DNA from: Cavia porcellus
Lineage: Eukaryota > Chordata > Mammalia > Rodentia > Caviidae
Direction of reading: 5' to 3'
Length of the DNA stretch: 64,000 nt
Assembly (NCBI RefSeq): GCF_034190915.1
Contig: NW_026947503.1
Span: forward strand, 19,984,532 to 20,048,531
In this document: in pieces, positions 1-11,611 of the stretch
How the letters are laid out: each line of letters opens with the position of its first letter
How positions within the stretch are numbered: the first letter of the stretch is position 1
Notes under the pieces: generated by a model
What the model was told of the DNA's origin: nothing
Database searches by the model: none
The model's input: only the letters and a program-made list of their open reading frames with translations
Made by a program: the position numbers and the translations under genes

Positions 1-285
1 ACCGGAGTCACCTCCACTCGGCTGGGCGCTCACCTTCCTCTATTCAATATTCTGTTTGATAGGTTTTATAGTGCTCTGTGTTTGGTTTGATTTTGCTATA
101 CCTGACTGAATGGACAACTATAGTGAAGATAATGAGATATACTATGGTACCTATTACTGTTATCCCAGTAATCTGATGTGAAGTTCTGTACCAATTTCAC
201 TGCATTGCCTCAATTAGTTTTGTTCTATCTTGTTCTGTTGTATTTTACTACTTTCAAAATAAAAATTAGAAAAAAAGAAGAAGAA
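1..285 (+). repeat. Unclassified dispersed repeat, copy 1 (A-rich 3' end)
   Basis: The stretch from about 107 to 277 resembles 22764-22931 over its whole length: ACTGAATGGACAACT, then AAGATA/ACAA, TTATCCCAG, TTTCACTGCATTG, and TTGTTGTATTTTACTA with AAATAAAA at the end. Both copies end in an A-rich tail, so it looks like the 3' end of a retroposed element. I cannot name the family; an L1 or LTR-element 3' end is possible. Confidence 0.45.
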
Positions 286-419
286 GAACAAGAGCGTGGG
301 GAGAGGACAGGATAAAAGGGCCAAGAATAAAAGAGAGAATGTGAGGGCAACTGCTCCAGTTCCTATAGATCAGATATCCTCCACCGAAAGCCTGCACTTA
401 TGACCAGCTTGTAGAACCA

Positions 420-1715
420 CAGTTTGTACCCCTACCTCACATCATATAAAAACTTAACTCAAGGTGGACCCTCAATTTAAATATTAGAGCAAATGCTTTA
501 AAAGTCTTAGAGAGAAATATAGGAGTAAATCTTTGTGATCTTAGATTAAGCAATGGTTTCTTAAACATGACCTCAAAAGCACAGGCAACAAGAGAAAAAA
601 TACATAAGTTGGGGGGCTGGGGGGTTTAACTCAATGACTGCTTGGCAAATGTGAGGTCCTGAGTTCAGTCTGTAGTACTCCCCCAAAATATATATATATA
701 TATATACATGTTGGTCATTAAAGTAAAATTTTGGGACTGCAAGGAGTATTGTTAAGAAAGTGAAAAGATAATCTACAGAATGGTGGAGTAGTAAGTATGT
801 GCAAATCAGATAAGAGACTTTGTATCAGAATATGTAAGGAATATTTTTTACCTCTTAAGAATGAAAAGACAACATAACTTTTAATGGAATAAGTATTTGA
901 ATAGAGATTTTCCCTAAAGAAAATATGCAGGCTATTAAGCATATAAAAATATGTTCAAAATCACTAGTTATTAGAGATGTATAAATAAAAATCAGGAGTT
1001 ACCACTTCACATCCACTAAGATGGTCATAATCAAAAAGACAAAAAAATTGGTGAATATGTAAAAAACCGGACCCCTCAGATGTTTCTGGCTAAAATGTAA
1101 AATGTCATGGTTGCTTTGCAAAAAACAACCTAACATTTTTAAAAATATTAAACACAGAGGTAGCACATGACCCAGAAATTCCATCCCTCGGTATATAACT
1201 GCCAAAATGAAAACTTATGTTCACAAAAAATGCATATGTGAATGTCAACCACAGCATCATTCATAATAGCTATCAATTAAAAAACCCATGAACTGATGCA
1301 TATGTGAATAAAATAGGCTGTATTCATACAATGGAATATTTTTCAGCCTTTGGTTATTCATTTTTAAGTGAATCAAGTTGGATACATGAAACATAGATGA
1401 TTCTTCAAAACATTTTGCTAAGTGAAAGAAGCGAGACAGAAAAGTGTATTCTACTTATGAAACCCCTGAAGGGGCAAATCTATAAGGACAGAAAGTACAT
1501 TAGCAGTTCCCTAGGATAGGAAGGTGAGGTGGCAGGTTGGAAAGAAATGGCAATTGATTGGCAGTGAGTACAGAGTTTCTTTCAGTGGAATAAAACTAGA
1601 TAGTGTGATAGTGGCCATTCTGTGAATATATTATCCTTTAAACAATGAATTTTATATTCTAAAAGGACAAATTTATAGTATATGAATTTTATATCAATAA
1701 AACTTTTTAACTATA
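420..1715 (+). mobile_element. Fossil L1 (L1M-type), ORF2 end and 3' UTR
   Basis: Recognisable ORF2 C-terminal sequence in + orientation: the 'all calculated from CTCACATCATATAAAAACTT' block, 'GGATTAAGCAATGGTTTCTT'-like phrase, the CCAGAAATTCCATCCCTCGG block and ACAATGGAATATTTTTCAGC. It ends with the ancient L1M 3' tail ATATCAATAAAACTTTTTAA. Full of stops and indels, so non-functional. An ID SINE splits it at 608-706. Confidence 0.75.
608..706 (+). mobile_element. ID SINE (old) with TA-repeat tail
   Basis: GGCTGGGGGGTTTAACTCA, then CTTGGCAAATGTGAGGTCCT and GAGTTCAGTC match the tRNA-derived ID body with box A and box B positions. The tail has become a run of TA dinucleotides at 689-706. It is inserted in an L1 fossil. 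Confidence 0.7.
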
Positions 1716-1740
1716 TAAAAAGTCACACTGGTAGTAGCAG

Positions 1741-2059
1741 TAAACATGTTGTAGGTTGGAGGAAAACAAGCTTTTTCTAAAACACTCACTGACAAAATCA
1801 CAGGCTGCTTTGGAGTTTATGGGAAGAAAATAAGAAGCAGTGGGTGGGGCAGTTAATGGCAGTACCCAACCAGCTCCAGCCCATTTGGTGCTCCCAGTGA
1901 GTAAGCCTGAGTCAGGCCAAAACCTCAGCCTTGCCCAAGCAGTCTGGCAACAAGTGATATCATTGTAAAGGGTAATGACTGGACTGCTGTTCCCACTATA
2001 GAAGTTGTGTCAGATATGAAACACTGTAAAAGAGACAGACTAGGGACTGGGGATCCAGT
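1741..2059. other. Upstream spacer, nothing recognised
   Basis: Moderately GC-balanced sequence with no ORF of note and no repeat that I recognise. Confidence 0.4.
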
Positions 2060-2465
2060 ATTCCCCATTTAGTTACTTTATCATGGCTTTGACACAATAC
2101 CTGACCCCCCACACACAACTTAAAGAAAGAAAGGCTTGTTTTGTCTGTGGAGGTTTCAGTTCAGAGTCAAGTGGCTCCAGTGCAGGGTTGTATGACAGAG
2201 GGTCATGGAAGAGAAGGGCTGCTCACAGCATGGTGACAGGAAGTAGGGAGAGATATGGAAGAGGGAGGGAGATACACCTTTCCAGAGTATGCTTCCCGTG
2301 GCTTTCCCACCAATCTTCACCTCCCATCAGCACATACACCATAAACCTATCAGGAGAGTAACCCTCTGATGTATATCACACCTCATGGTCTAATCACCTC
2401 ACCAAAAGTCTACCTTTGAGCAGCAGATAAGGTTTGGGGGACTATCTAGATATAAACCATAACAT
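2060..2465 (-). mobile_element. MaLR-type LTR fossil, reverse orientation
   Basis: Read as given, it shows the pattern of a reversed MST/THE1-type LTR: GACACAATACCTGA, AAGAAAGGCTTGTTTT, ATCACACCTCATGG with TAATCACCTCACCAAAAGTC, closing in ATATAAACCATAACA. Strongly diverged. A short open frame (2083-2361) crosses it and is not evidence of a gene. Confidence 0.45.
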
Positions 2466-2929
2466 GCCCTTTCAGTTTTTACTCGTGAATTAATGCACAC
2501 TGGGATGCAAAATGACAACTAAACTTGGAAAAGGAAGAGGCCATTGTTCTATGAGGTTATCCATCTGGGAAGAATAGACTGGGTTTCAAGGAAGGAATCT
2601 CAAGCCACTGATTTGTGTGGGGAGGACCAGACTTCACTGTCTTTTCCAATAACTAATATTCCTCATAAATCAACAACATTCCTTTTATCCACTGACAAGT
2701 TTGTGTCCAACTTATTGATCATTCATCCCATTATACGCACATGACCTAAGCTTATGATGTTAACAGATTTCAACAAAGGCAATTTCTTATTAAGGCATCT
2801 GAATGACTAGTGCATTTGAATTCACAGATTTAATCAATTTCATTTTTCCAGAGCATCTTCCAGTGGAAGAAGTTAGTAAGATAATAGAAAAGAAATTTGG
2901 TCCTAGAATTCAAAACTTGTTCCAACAGT
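2466..2929. other. Upstream spacer, nothing recognised
   Basis: AT-rich unique-looking sequence. No gene or repeat identified. Confidence 0.4.
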
Positions 2930-3060
2930 ACATGACATACATGTCCTCAGGTTAATTAGTCTTTCCTGATCCTTAATTTATCATCTACAAAATGGAGCTA
3001 ATTACACCAGGCTCATAGCTGATATGTTTTAAATAATCATCTTAAATTTTAAGTAAACAT
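2930..3060 (+). repeat. MIR-like SINE fragment
   Basis: TTTATCATCTACAAAATGGAG followed by TAATTACACCAGGCTCATAG matches the MIR core '…cctcatctgtaaaatgggga…cctcatag'. Old and truncated. Confidence 0.45.
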
Positions 3061-3104
3061 CATTCTCTGTCAATATCATCTTAGACATTTAGTTATCTAG
3101 TTAG

Positions 3105-3465
3105 ATTTCTCCTTGCCCTTCTGCATATTAGAATCATGTGAGAACACTTAACAAATACATTCCCCAAGCTCTTATCCCCAAAATTCTAGTGAAGTTGATC
3201 TGGGATGGAGTCCAGGTATCTGTATTTTTAAAAAGTTCCTGGGAAATTTTAAATGGCAGCCACGATTGAAAATAATTTGATCGGACAGATCAAAAACTCA
3301 ATTTTAATAGAATCACCTGAATTGATTGTAAAATAAGGATTCCGAGGCAATGCCCTATATCTCTACTCTATATCTACTAATTCAGAATTTCTGGGAGGTA
3401 CTCTAAAATCTCCACATATACAGATTTCCTAGGTAATTTAAACATCTACTAAAATTCAAGACCAC
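3105..3465 (+). repeat. Two adjacent MER5A-like (hAT MITE) fragments
   Basis: Two successive blocks (about 3120-3275 and 3295-3465) have the MER5 pattern: TTAGAATCATGTGAG / ATAGAATCACCTGAA, then 'TAATTCAGAATTTCTGGGAG'-type centre, and a TTTCCTAGGTAATTTAAAC-like end. These are non-autonomous hAT-Charlie relics. Diverged, so the family name is tentative. Confidence 0.45.
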
Positions 3466-5399
3466 AAAGAAAGTCAGTTGTAAACCAATACTTCCTAAAC
3501 CTAATTCAAAAAATAGCTCTTTGAACCACAACCTGAGAATCTTCTCACATATCTTGAGATTTGGGGACTAATCATCTAGATTTTTACAACTTCTAGCATT
3601 GAAATAAAAGATCAATTGTGAGACAAAGCCACCATCTAGAACAGTGACAGAGCAGGAGGCTGAGACCAAAAGATAAGGTCCTGGTTGCCAGAAATTGTTA
3701 ACGTTCATAGAACGGTACATTTAAACAGAAATGTCGCGGAGCACTGATAAGACCACAAAAGCAGAATGCTTGTATAAATGTGAAACTGTTACCAGGAAAA
3801 AATTAAATAAGCCTTCTAGCTTTACTTGGTTTTAATCAAATTAAAATCACTAATAGTGGCTGTCACAGTGATCAATACATTATTAGTTCACCATTAGCTT
3901 CCCTGCAGATAATACCACTGACATGTTGGTTGTGATAAGTCGTCTGGCTACATCTCAGGACCTGAGGGTCGCTTTCCTGAGAACACTGACTCTTCACTTG
4001 GGTCTTTGGATGTCTGATGAGTGACTGTTCTCATGTTGTGTCAGCCCCTTTGCTGCCTTCAACCTTTGAGTCAGGTTCTACTCACTTCTGCACATACATT
4101 TTGATCACTTTTTTCAAAATGTTTGTATAAGTATGATACAGGGTTAATTTGACCTCTTGCCTGTTAAAGCTGGTAAGTGTTATTTCTTCTCAATCCTTGT
4201 GCCTTTGCAGCACCTCAATCACTGCAAATCCTTTAGCCCTATCATAAGGCCAGGATAGTTATGAAAGACAATGACACCGGTTGTAAGGGTAAGTCAGCAG
4301 TTCCTTAGTGAACCTGAATGCCTATTAGCCCACAAAGTACAAGACTAGGATGTCTTGTACAGGTTGATAGCAAAGGAAATTCAACAGCCTCTAGAACAAG
4401 TTGACCATCACCACCCAGTGGTCCCAGCCTACAACATCACAAGAAAACTCATATTTTGGAACCACACCCCTGGTCAATATAAATTATGGTGCTTTTGGTC
4501 ATTCCAGCAAATACATAAAGACCTGCTGCTTTCATTGCTCTGTAAACAGCCCCTTGGGCCACTCTCTTTCACCCAATCACTTTGTCCCTTCAGCAGATAC
4601 CCCCATTCAGCTGAAGCCTCTTATTCCCACCCACCCCCAGTAAATCTTTGCCTCTGCAGTACTGCGCATTTTGGCAATATTTGACCCAGTCTCATTTGTG
4701 CCACCTCTGGGTCAAAAGAACCCATTGTCTGACATCATATTGTATGATATATGATCCAAGACCAGGAAGAAGATTCCTAAACCGATTTACATATCACATG
4801 TCAACATGAAAGAATGCGAAGAAGGCCCAGCAGCTTATTCAGTTGGGAAGGAATTTCAGTTAATATGGGGCCCTCCACTTTCCCTCTCCTCTTTTGAACT
4901 TCTTCTACAGCTTTCAAGGGGAAAAAAGACAATTTTTGAAAGGAAGGCTTTATGAACAAAAGCAGGAATGTAATAATTTTACTTCCCAGAGGGCTTCCTA
5001 GACATGGATGTTGGGTGATGCTGTGTGAAATTGGAAAATAAGAGATGATGGTACAAATGAGGAAGAATTCTGCCAGAAAAAAACCAGCAAGACATCCTTC
5101 TAATTTTCAGAGATCTATAATCTTCTCCAAATAAAATATGCAAATTTTGGAGAGATACCTTTGTAAGATGAGAACCATTAAAAAAGGTCCATAAAAAGTG
5201 AGATCTACAAATAAATTCACCTTAGTGAGTCTCTGAAAGCACAGTAAATGTCAATGAATCATTGTTTTTCTTTTACCCACGCCCACACCTAGAATCACCT
5301 TCACTACCTATGTTTTCCTGGCTGCTCCACCCACTGGAAACAATCAATTACTAAATGGTTGCACAAAGGAGACTTGTTAATACAATCAACAACCAGAAT
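3466..5399. other. Upstream spacer, nothing recognised
   Basis: About 1.9 kb without a recognisable gene. A 109-codon open frame at 4355-4684 has no motif and a composition typical of chance; the overlapping frames there contradict one another. No young SINE. Confidence 0.4.
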
Positions 5400-5835
5400 C
5401 ACTTTTTAGGGAATTATGCTAAGTGAAAAAAGAAACCAACCTTGAAATGTCACTCATCATATAATTTAATTTAGATAATATTCTTAAAATGATAATACAT
5501 ATAAATGAAATGGGATTAGTAGGTTCAAGAGTTTAGGAATGATGGGGAGTGGTAAGGATTGTATGACTGCAAATGTTGGTACAAGGGAGATCATGTTAGG
5601 ATAGGGTATTTCTTCATTTTGGTTGCAATAGTAGCTACATGAATCTACACAAGTGGTGTCTGAGAGCTAACTACCCCAAACACACACATCATACCAATAT
5701 AAATGTCCTGATTTTGATACCGTCTGTACTTTTATAAGATACAACCATAGGGAAAATGAGAGTAGTGCTTCTCTGTACTATGTTTGTAACTTCTTATCAG
5801 TCTGCAATTATTTAAAAATTTGGTAGTTAAAAAGA
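5400..5835 (+). mobile_element. Fossil L1M 3' end
   Basis: Late L1M features in + orientation: ATTATGCTAAGTGAAAAAAG, GTAGCTACATGAATCTACAC, and the terminal block CTTCTCTGTACTATGTTTGT with AACTTCTTATCAGTCTGCAA and TTATTTAAAAATTT. No coding potential remains. Confidence 0.65.
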
Positions 5836-6172
5836 AACACAGTGGAGCATTTCTGAGAAGTGATACATCCAGTTTTCTTTGAGTATTCTTGGGATGGACA
5901 TGCTGTAAACATTCTAGAATATATTTCAAAGTAATGTTAACATGTTGCTTCTCCCAACATCATGATACTAGAGGTACATAAACTTAACGCCACTCCTATT
6001 GTTGTTCTAAGTACCAAATACAAGTTTCTGAGAGCAGATTGACAGGCTTATTAAAGCACTCCCTACAGGGGCTTGTAATGTGTCAGGTGTGAAAATCACT
6101 GAGCTTGCTCTAAATGGCAAAAGTTAATGCAATAGTCAAGAGATCAAAGGCACTTACCAAGTATCTCTCCTA

Positions 6173-6258
6173 TAAGACACAATGTGAAGAGTCCATGGAT
6201 GAGTAAAAGACACAATGTGTGTAAGACACAATGTGAAGAGTCCATGGATGTGTAAAAG
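6173..6258 (+). repeat. 49-bp tandem repeat, nearly two units
   Basis: TAAGACACAATGTGAAGAGT followed by CCATGGATG begins at 6173 and again at 6222, a period of 49. The copies differ at one base just after GGATG (A/T). A minor local duplication. Confidence 0.8.
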
Positions 6259-7099
6259 AGGAATCCATCTTCCACAAGATCCCTGTGACAGGACAGGATT
6301 CTGTTGCTGAAGATATGATTATGAAAAACATCATATCCTTGTTTTGGGGGACGGGTCCCAGTCCAACCAAGGAACTAGATACACACAGGGACAACTGGAA
6401 GAACCTTCAACAAAGTAAGCCTTTAGTTGGTTAATCTTTGTGCAGCAATATGCCTCTGGAGAGCATTACTGTCTGCACTGCAAGAGCCTTAGTACCAAGG
6501 AAGCAGACCTAAGTACAGCAGAAGCTACAAAGCTGCAGATGTTGTCTGGTAGGACCACAATTTTAACTCTGGGGTGCATCATTCTCTATCGGCCAATTCA
6601 AGCAACTAATACTAATGAATAATGTTTCAGGCGTGCTTTTGATTTAAAGTAATAGAAACACAAACCTGTCCAAACTGCAAAGGTCATTTAACTGAGTAGT
6701 GAAAGGGTGGACCAGGGATTCCTTCCAACCTGGGCTTTATCTCATTTCTGTCATCTCGGTTTCTCTCTATGTTGACCTCAGTCTACAGCTCCAGGTGGAC
6801 TTTGTCCAGACAACAGGAGATGTTGGACCCAGAACATCAACTACACATCCTAATACCCCACCTCCAGAGCTGCCAGAGTTCTCTCCTCCACCTTGAAGCA
6901 GAAAGACCTTGCAGCAGAATTCTTATTGGCCTGGCTCCAGTCACGTGTATATCTACCAATCAGTTACCACTATCCACTCTGTCATCAATAGAATGTATCT
7001 CATAGCTCTTTGAATTTACACTGTCCTTTTGAGACTAAGAGAACTTCTCAGAAGTCCATCACAAATATTAGGACAGCTAACATTGTAATGACTAAGCAA
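6259..7099. other. Upstream spacer, nothing recognised
   Basis: Contains several overlapping short open frames (6440-7005) without motifs. Nothing supports a gene or known repeat. Confidence 0.4.
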
Positions 7100-7450
7100 T
7101 GATCACTTTAATACTTTTTTTATTTTTTTTATTTAAAGAGAAAAACAAAACTAAATGAAGCAAGACAGTAAAAGGCTAGAAGTAATATAATATTTCAAGA
7201 GAAAAAATATACAGTAAGAGTTCACCAGTTAATAGATCACACATTGTCATTTTACAAACAGCTGTCCAGATTACAAAATTAAAGCATACAAATTGGAGAT
7301 TAATACAGTGAGATTGCAGTCAGTTCTGTTCAATGATCCAAGAAAAACTCAGCAATATGGTTCTCTATCCTACACATTTAAATAAACTTGCAGTTATATC
7401 CTTTAGTGATCACTTTAACATTAAGAAGACAAAACTCTCCATTGATCTCA
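7100..7450 (-). mobile_element. L1-associated 3' repeat (family B), antisense copy
   Basis: Shares a long diverged block with 63055-63400, 58980-59400 and the reverse complement of 32390-32690: GAGATTGCAGTCAGTTCTGT, TCAATGATCCAAGAAAAACT and GCAGTTATATCCTTTAGTG. The A-rich end lies at the left, so the element reads on the - strand. Confidence 0.6.
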
Positions 7451-10135
7451 ACTTCACTAATTTGAAATTTATTCTTATACATGCATGATACTGATTTGCA
7501 TTTGCTTGAAAGTTCACAACAACGTTTTTTATATTTATATTAATTAAATGTAAGACTATGAAAAGGTATAGCTTTTTCATTTAGTTGACTAACAATCATA
7601 GATATTTTTGTCTGTTATATACATTATTTTAGAATATTAAATTGCCCTGCTTTTGAAATAGTCTATAATGCAAAATTTTCCTTTGCCTGAATTCAATTTT
7701 TCCCTATAATTCTTAATGAGGGAGGGTTTGCTCCTTTCCTCAGGCCTTCCTTCCTCTCTCTCAGTTAAAACCATTCCCTCTGCTGCTCCCATAAAAAATC
7801 TAAAAAGCTCATTAGTTTATTCACAGAACAAGATATTTGGCTTCAGGATATAAATGTGACTGGGCAGGTTCTCCACCCAAGAACAGGAACAGTTCCAAGC
7901 AGGGTTTGTTCCAACACAGACTCATCCTAACAAGCCCCTACAAGAGGACCGCTGGCTTCCAGTTTCTAGGAATGAATGCCTCCCTGTTACCTGACATCTC
8001 ACGCCCTGACTTCACTGAATCTTTGACTGTGAAAGGATGAACTCATACTCTGAGAAAGGGTGGGGAAGGAATGAATCCTTTTAGGAGTTAAAAAAAAAAA
8101 AGGTTCATATTTCAGTCCTTGTTACCCCAGGAGTGTGGTTGCTGACCTGTATGTACCTTTGAGTGTTCAAATCCATCATCATATCCTGCACCCCACCTTA
8201 AGGATAATTTTTTATGTGGTAATAATACAAAAGTATATGTGCATGCATTTCCAGAGGCAGACCTATTTCACACAGTACTAGAAGCAGAGCAACACATTCC
8301 CCTGGGGACTCTTTTTTTAACTTCCTGTCAGCGATGGTTCCCCAGGTATTTATTGCCTAGTGACATAATCACCGTCTCATCCAGACAGCACATTTTGAAA
8401 AGACACACACATTGACCCAATCACGCTGCATTTGTATTTAATATTTCTGTGACCTACCACATGCTTTTAATTTAGTGTATCATCAAATGTCAGAGTTTAA
8501 AGAAAGTTTTGCTACCTAAGAAATAAGTAATCTATGTTTCCAGTCACAACATCCTTAATTGAATACATTTTTCAAAGAAGGAAAAAGTGAAATGTTTAGA
8601 ACCACAATACAAATGAATCATAGAATGTACTTTAAGCCCCCAAACACAAACCACCTCCCTGCTTTAGAATGACACCTATCTTGGCTCAGCTCCCACCAAA
8701 CATCTCACCTAACTGCTTCTTCCCAAGATCTCTGCTGTGATTAGTTCTAGCTCTCTCCCAGACCCACATTGCCCTTACATGTCCCCCCAGGACATCTTGG
8801 AATCCCATTCTTTTGTGAACTGAGTGGTGAGTTGGGCTTTGAGGGGTGTGTTACTGGACATGGCTTTCATCCTCCATGTGCATCGTTCTCTGATACTCTA
8901 AGCACCCCCAGCATAAGCATGGCCAGAATTCTCAACAAAGAGACAAGGCAGACAAAATCCATTTGAAAGGAGGATGACAGAGAAGACATAGGTCTCCTCG
9001 GCCCCATGCTCACTCCAGTAAAACAAAAGAACCTCTAATCTGAGATGAGAAGGAAAGAAGGCTCAGAAATGAGATCAGAAACAAGAGACATTGTAATACA
9101 AAATCTGCCTAGCTCTTGACAAGTCAAGTTGGTGTGGAAGAAGAGGGGATAAGCACATGGTAAAGCCCCTTTTGAAGTTTCAGAATACAAGAGTGGGCAG
9201 AAAACAAGCCTTAAATGCTGGAGGGGGCCCAGGAAGACAGAAAGCTCTACAGCAAACTTCTTGGTTTACGATGACTGTGAAGAAGAAATAGTAACACAAG
9301 CGTGCCTATGTATGGGAGGACGTTCAGAGGTTCTCGCGGTCACGCTCCTTCAGGGGTTTACGTGGCCAACATGCAAAACTTACACTAAGATCTACACTGA
9401 AGAGAAAAGCAGTGTCTACAGTGATAAGCCAAAATATGACTACATTTGGAGTGTGACTTTTAAATCAGTAATGCTCCTCAGGTAGCTGAATTCATCTGTA
9501 AGGAGCCAGAGTATTTTTTCTGTATATTAGATCCAAATTAAATTGTAAAAAAAAAATGCACATCTGATTTCTGAAAATTTATGACATACAAACTTTTCTT
9601 TCTGTCTTCAAACGTATTTGTATACTTGTCCTATCACCACATACTTAGAATATGACTTTTGCCCATTGACACCACATCCTGTATGATATTCTCTGACAAA
9701 AGTTGAGTTTCATCCAGTTTCCCCCCAAGGAACACATTTTTCGACTACTCTGACCCCTCCTAATCTAAACACTTTCATACGGCTTTCTCATGATAGTATT
9801 TATAATATTTAAGATTCTTTATTTTCTCACTGCCTGAAAGTTCATCTTTAGGATCTATGTGTTTTCACTTACATCCACAGAGTCAAACATGGTGCCTGTG
9901 CTATAACAGGTATTGAATAGAACCCAGCAGATTCTCTACCTGCTTTTAGCCCACAAATACTGACATGTGCTGTGTGCATAGATACATACAAGGCAAGAGT
10001 GCATCACATCTAATCAGTAATCCACACTACCAATACAGTTAATTTATAGCTCAGGTGAACAGGTGATCATCCCACCCTGTCTGAAAGGATTACTAGTTGA
10101 AACACTTTTTTTTTATTTTAAAAAGAAAGCAAAAA
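7451..10135. other. Upstream spacer, nothing recognised
   Basis: About 2.7 kb of AT-rich sequence. Short open frames at 7837, 8769 and 9261 show no family motif. An A-run sits at about 8089-8101 and a CCCCCC-containing tract near 9720. No SINE seen. Confidence 0.4.
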
Positions 10136-10292
10136 ACAGGGCATGGTGGCGCACACCTGTAATCCCAGCACTCAGGAGGCTGAGCTGGGAGGATCATTGT
10201 GAGTTCCAGACCAGCCTGGGCTACAAAATGAGCTCAAGGCCAGCCTGAACTACATAATGAGACCCTTTCTCAAAAAAGCCAAAAAAAAAAAA
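10136..10292 (+). mobile_element. B1-type SINE (7SL-derived)
   Basis: GGGCATGGTGGCGCACACCT and GTAATCCCAGCACTCAGGAG are the diagnostic B1 start. The second half carries the internal repeat CAAGGCCAGCCTGAACTACA and ends GAGACCCTTTCTC with an A tail. One of the better-preserved B1 copies here. Confidence 0.9.
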
Positions 10293-10500
10293 GTATAGCA
10301 ATTATACAGAATTTCAAAAAATAGTAGGAAATTAAAACTAGTTACTATATTGCATATCATTATCGTAGTAGATCTAGGCATAAAAAATGATCAAACAATG
10401 ATAGCACAAACTGTTCTTTTTGATGAATTAATAGAGATTAGTAGTGTAATTATCCATCTTGTATACATTTACATGCATACATTTTTATGGTATACCTTCA
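10293..10500 (-). mobile_element. L1-associated 3' repeat (family B), antisense fragment
   Basis: ATTATACAGAATTTCAAAAA with AGTAGGAAAT, ACTAGTTA, ATTGCATATCATTATC and the ACTGTTCTTTTTGATGAA-like block line up in order with 63090-63300. Weaker match than the other copies. Confidence 0.45.
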
Positions 10501-10744
10501 TACAAAGGGAAAGAAAGTGCTCAGAAGGAAAGAGCAATTGGGACAGGGGAAAGGAGAGAAGGAAGAAGGGAACGCCTTTCTTTGAGAAAGGATCATCTCC
10601 ATCCGTTAGTGTCTTTTTCAATCTTCAAAGCCTATCTAAAAAGTATCCACATTTTATTTTTCACTTCAGGAGGAATTTTCACTCCATTTCAGATAATTCA
10701 ATAAGAATATTCATTTTAAATGAGCATAAACTTTTTTAAAAAAA

Positions 10745-10850
10745 AAATAGCATCTCCCTATTGAGTCCAGGCTGACCTTTAAATTCTCCATCTTCCTGGT
10801 TTGGCCTCCAAGTGTTGAGATTACAGGAGTGTGCCACCGTGCCCAACTTC
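10745..10850 (-). mobile_element. B1-type SINE fragment, antisense
   Basis: TTGAGTCCAGGCTGACCTTT, CTCCAAGTGTTGAGATTACA and GGAGTGTGCCACCGTGCCCA are the reverse complement of the B1 body and start. Confidence 0.75.
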
Positions 10851-11104
10851 ATGATTTGCCTTTGCTCTCAAATTATAGTAAACATGGGGGAAAGTTTACT
10901 ACTACAAAGAGGGGGAAATAAGTACAAGTTCAATATAGGAGCTAAGTCTTGAGAGAGTTGGGCAACATTAGCTGAGATATGAAACAGGTAGAGCCCAACA
11001 TGAAAGCCCTTTTCTAATGACTCCAGGGGGACGACTTCTATTGCAGCTGGCATTCCAGGCCCTGCTGCAACAGCTGCCTGTGACCTGCTTCGTACCTTAC
11101 TTAA

Positions 11105-11220
11105 TTTATGTATTCCACAAACACTGAGTATTGGTATCACACACCCAGGACACAGAGTGGAAGGGCACAGATCTTGCCCTCAGAAATCCCCACCAAGTGA
11201 TAAAAAGAAGAAGTGGATGA
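11105..11220 (+). repeat. L2-like LINE fragment
   Basis: 'CAAACACTGAGTATTGG … GGACACAGAGTGG … ATCTTGCCCTCAGAAATCCC' follows the L2 3' region order. Very old, low certainty. Confidence 0.3.
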
Positions 11221-11511
11221 TCACTATCTAGCATGGAAAAGATCAGTGCACAGGCCAGGATTGAGGAGGATCTGACTGAGAACAGCAGACCGAGAAAGGC
11301 CTGCACGGCGGCACAGCACAGAAGGGACGGTCAGAAGTTCCAAGGAAATGGTGAGCGCTCACATGAGAGTAGGAATAAGCCTCTCCTTCCAGAGTGAAGA
11401 CCAAATAGATAATGACTAAGGCAGAAGACTCCGCAAGAGAAATGCATGTAGGTTATTTGGAAAATTGGAGATAAATTCCAAAAATTTTAAGATCAATTTA
11501 AATATGGTAGA

Positions 11512-11606
11512 GAGCCTGGGATTTGGCTCAGTGGTATAAACGCCTGCCTGACAAGCGCAAAGTCTTTGAGTTCGATCCCCGATACAAAAAAATAAGTAAA
11601 TATGGT
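11512..11606 (+). mobile_element. ID SINE
   Basis: GAGCCTGGGATTTGGCTCAG, TGGTATAAACGCCTGCCTGA and GAGTTCGATCCCCGATAC show the tRNA-derived ID body with both pol III boxes, then an A-rich tail. The duplicated AAATATGGTAGAG on both sides (11499-11511 and 11599-11611) is the target-site duplication. Confidence 0.9.
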
Positions 11607-11611
11607 AGAGC

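Noticed and set aside
10350..10739. 129-codon + strand open frame
   Set aside because: Overlaps a family-B repeat fragment and low-complexity A/T sequence; no motif.
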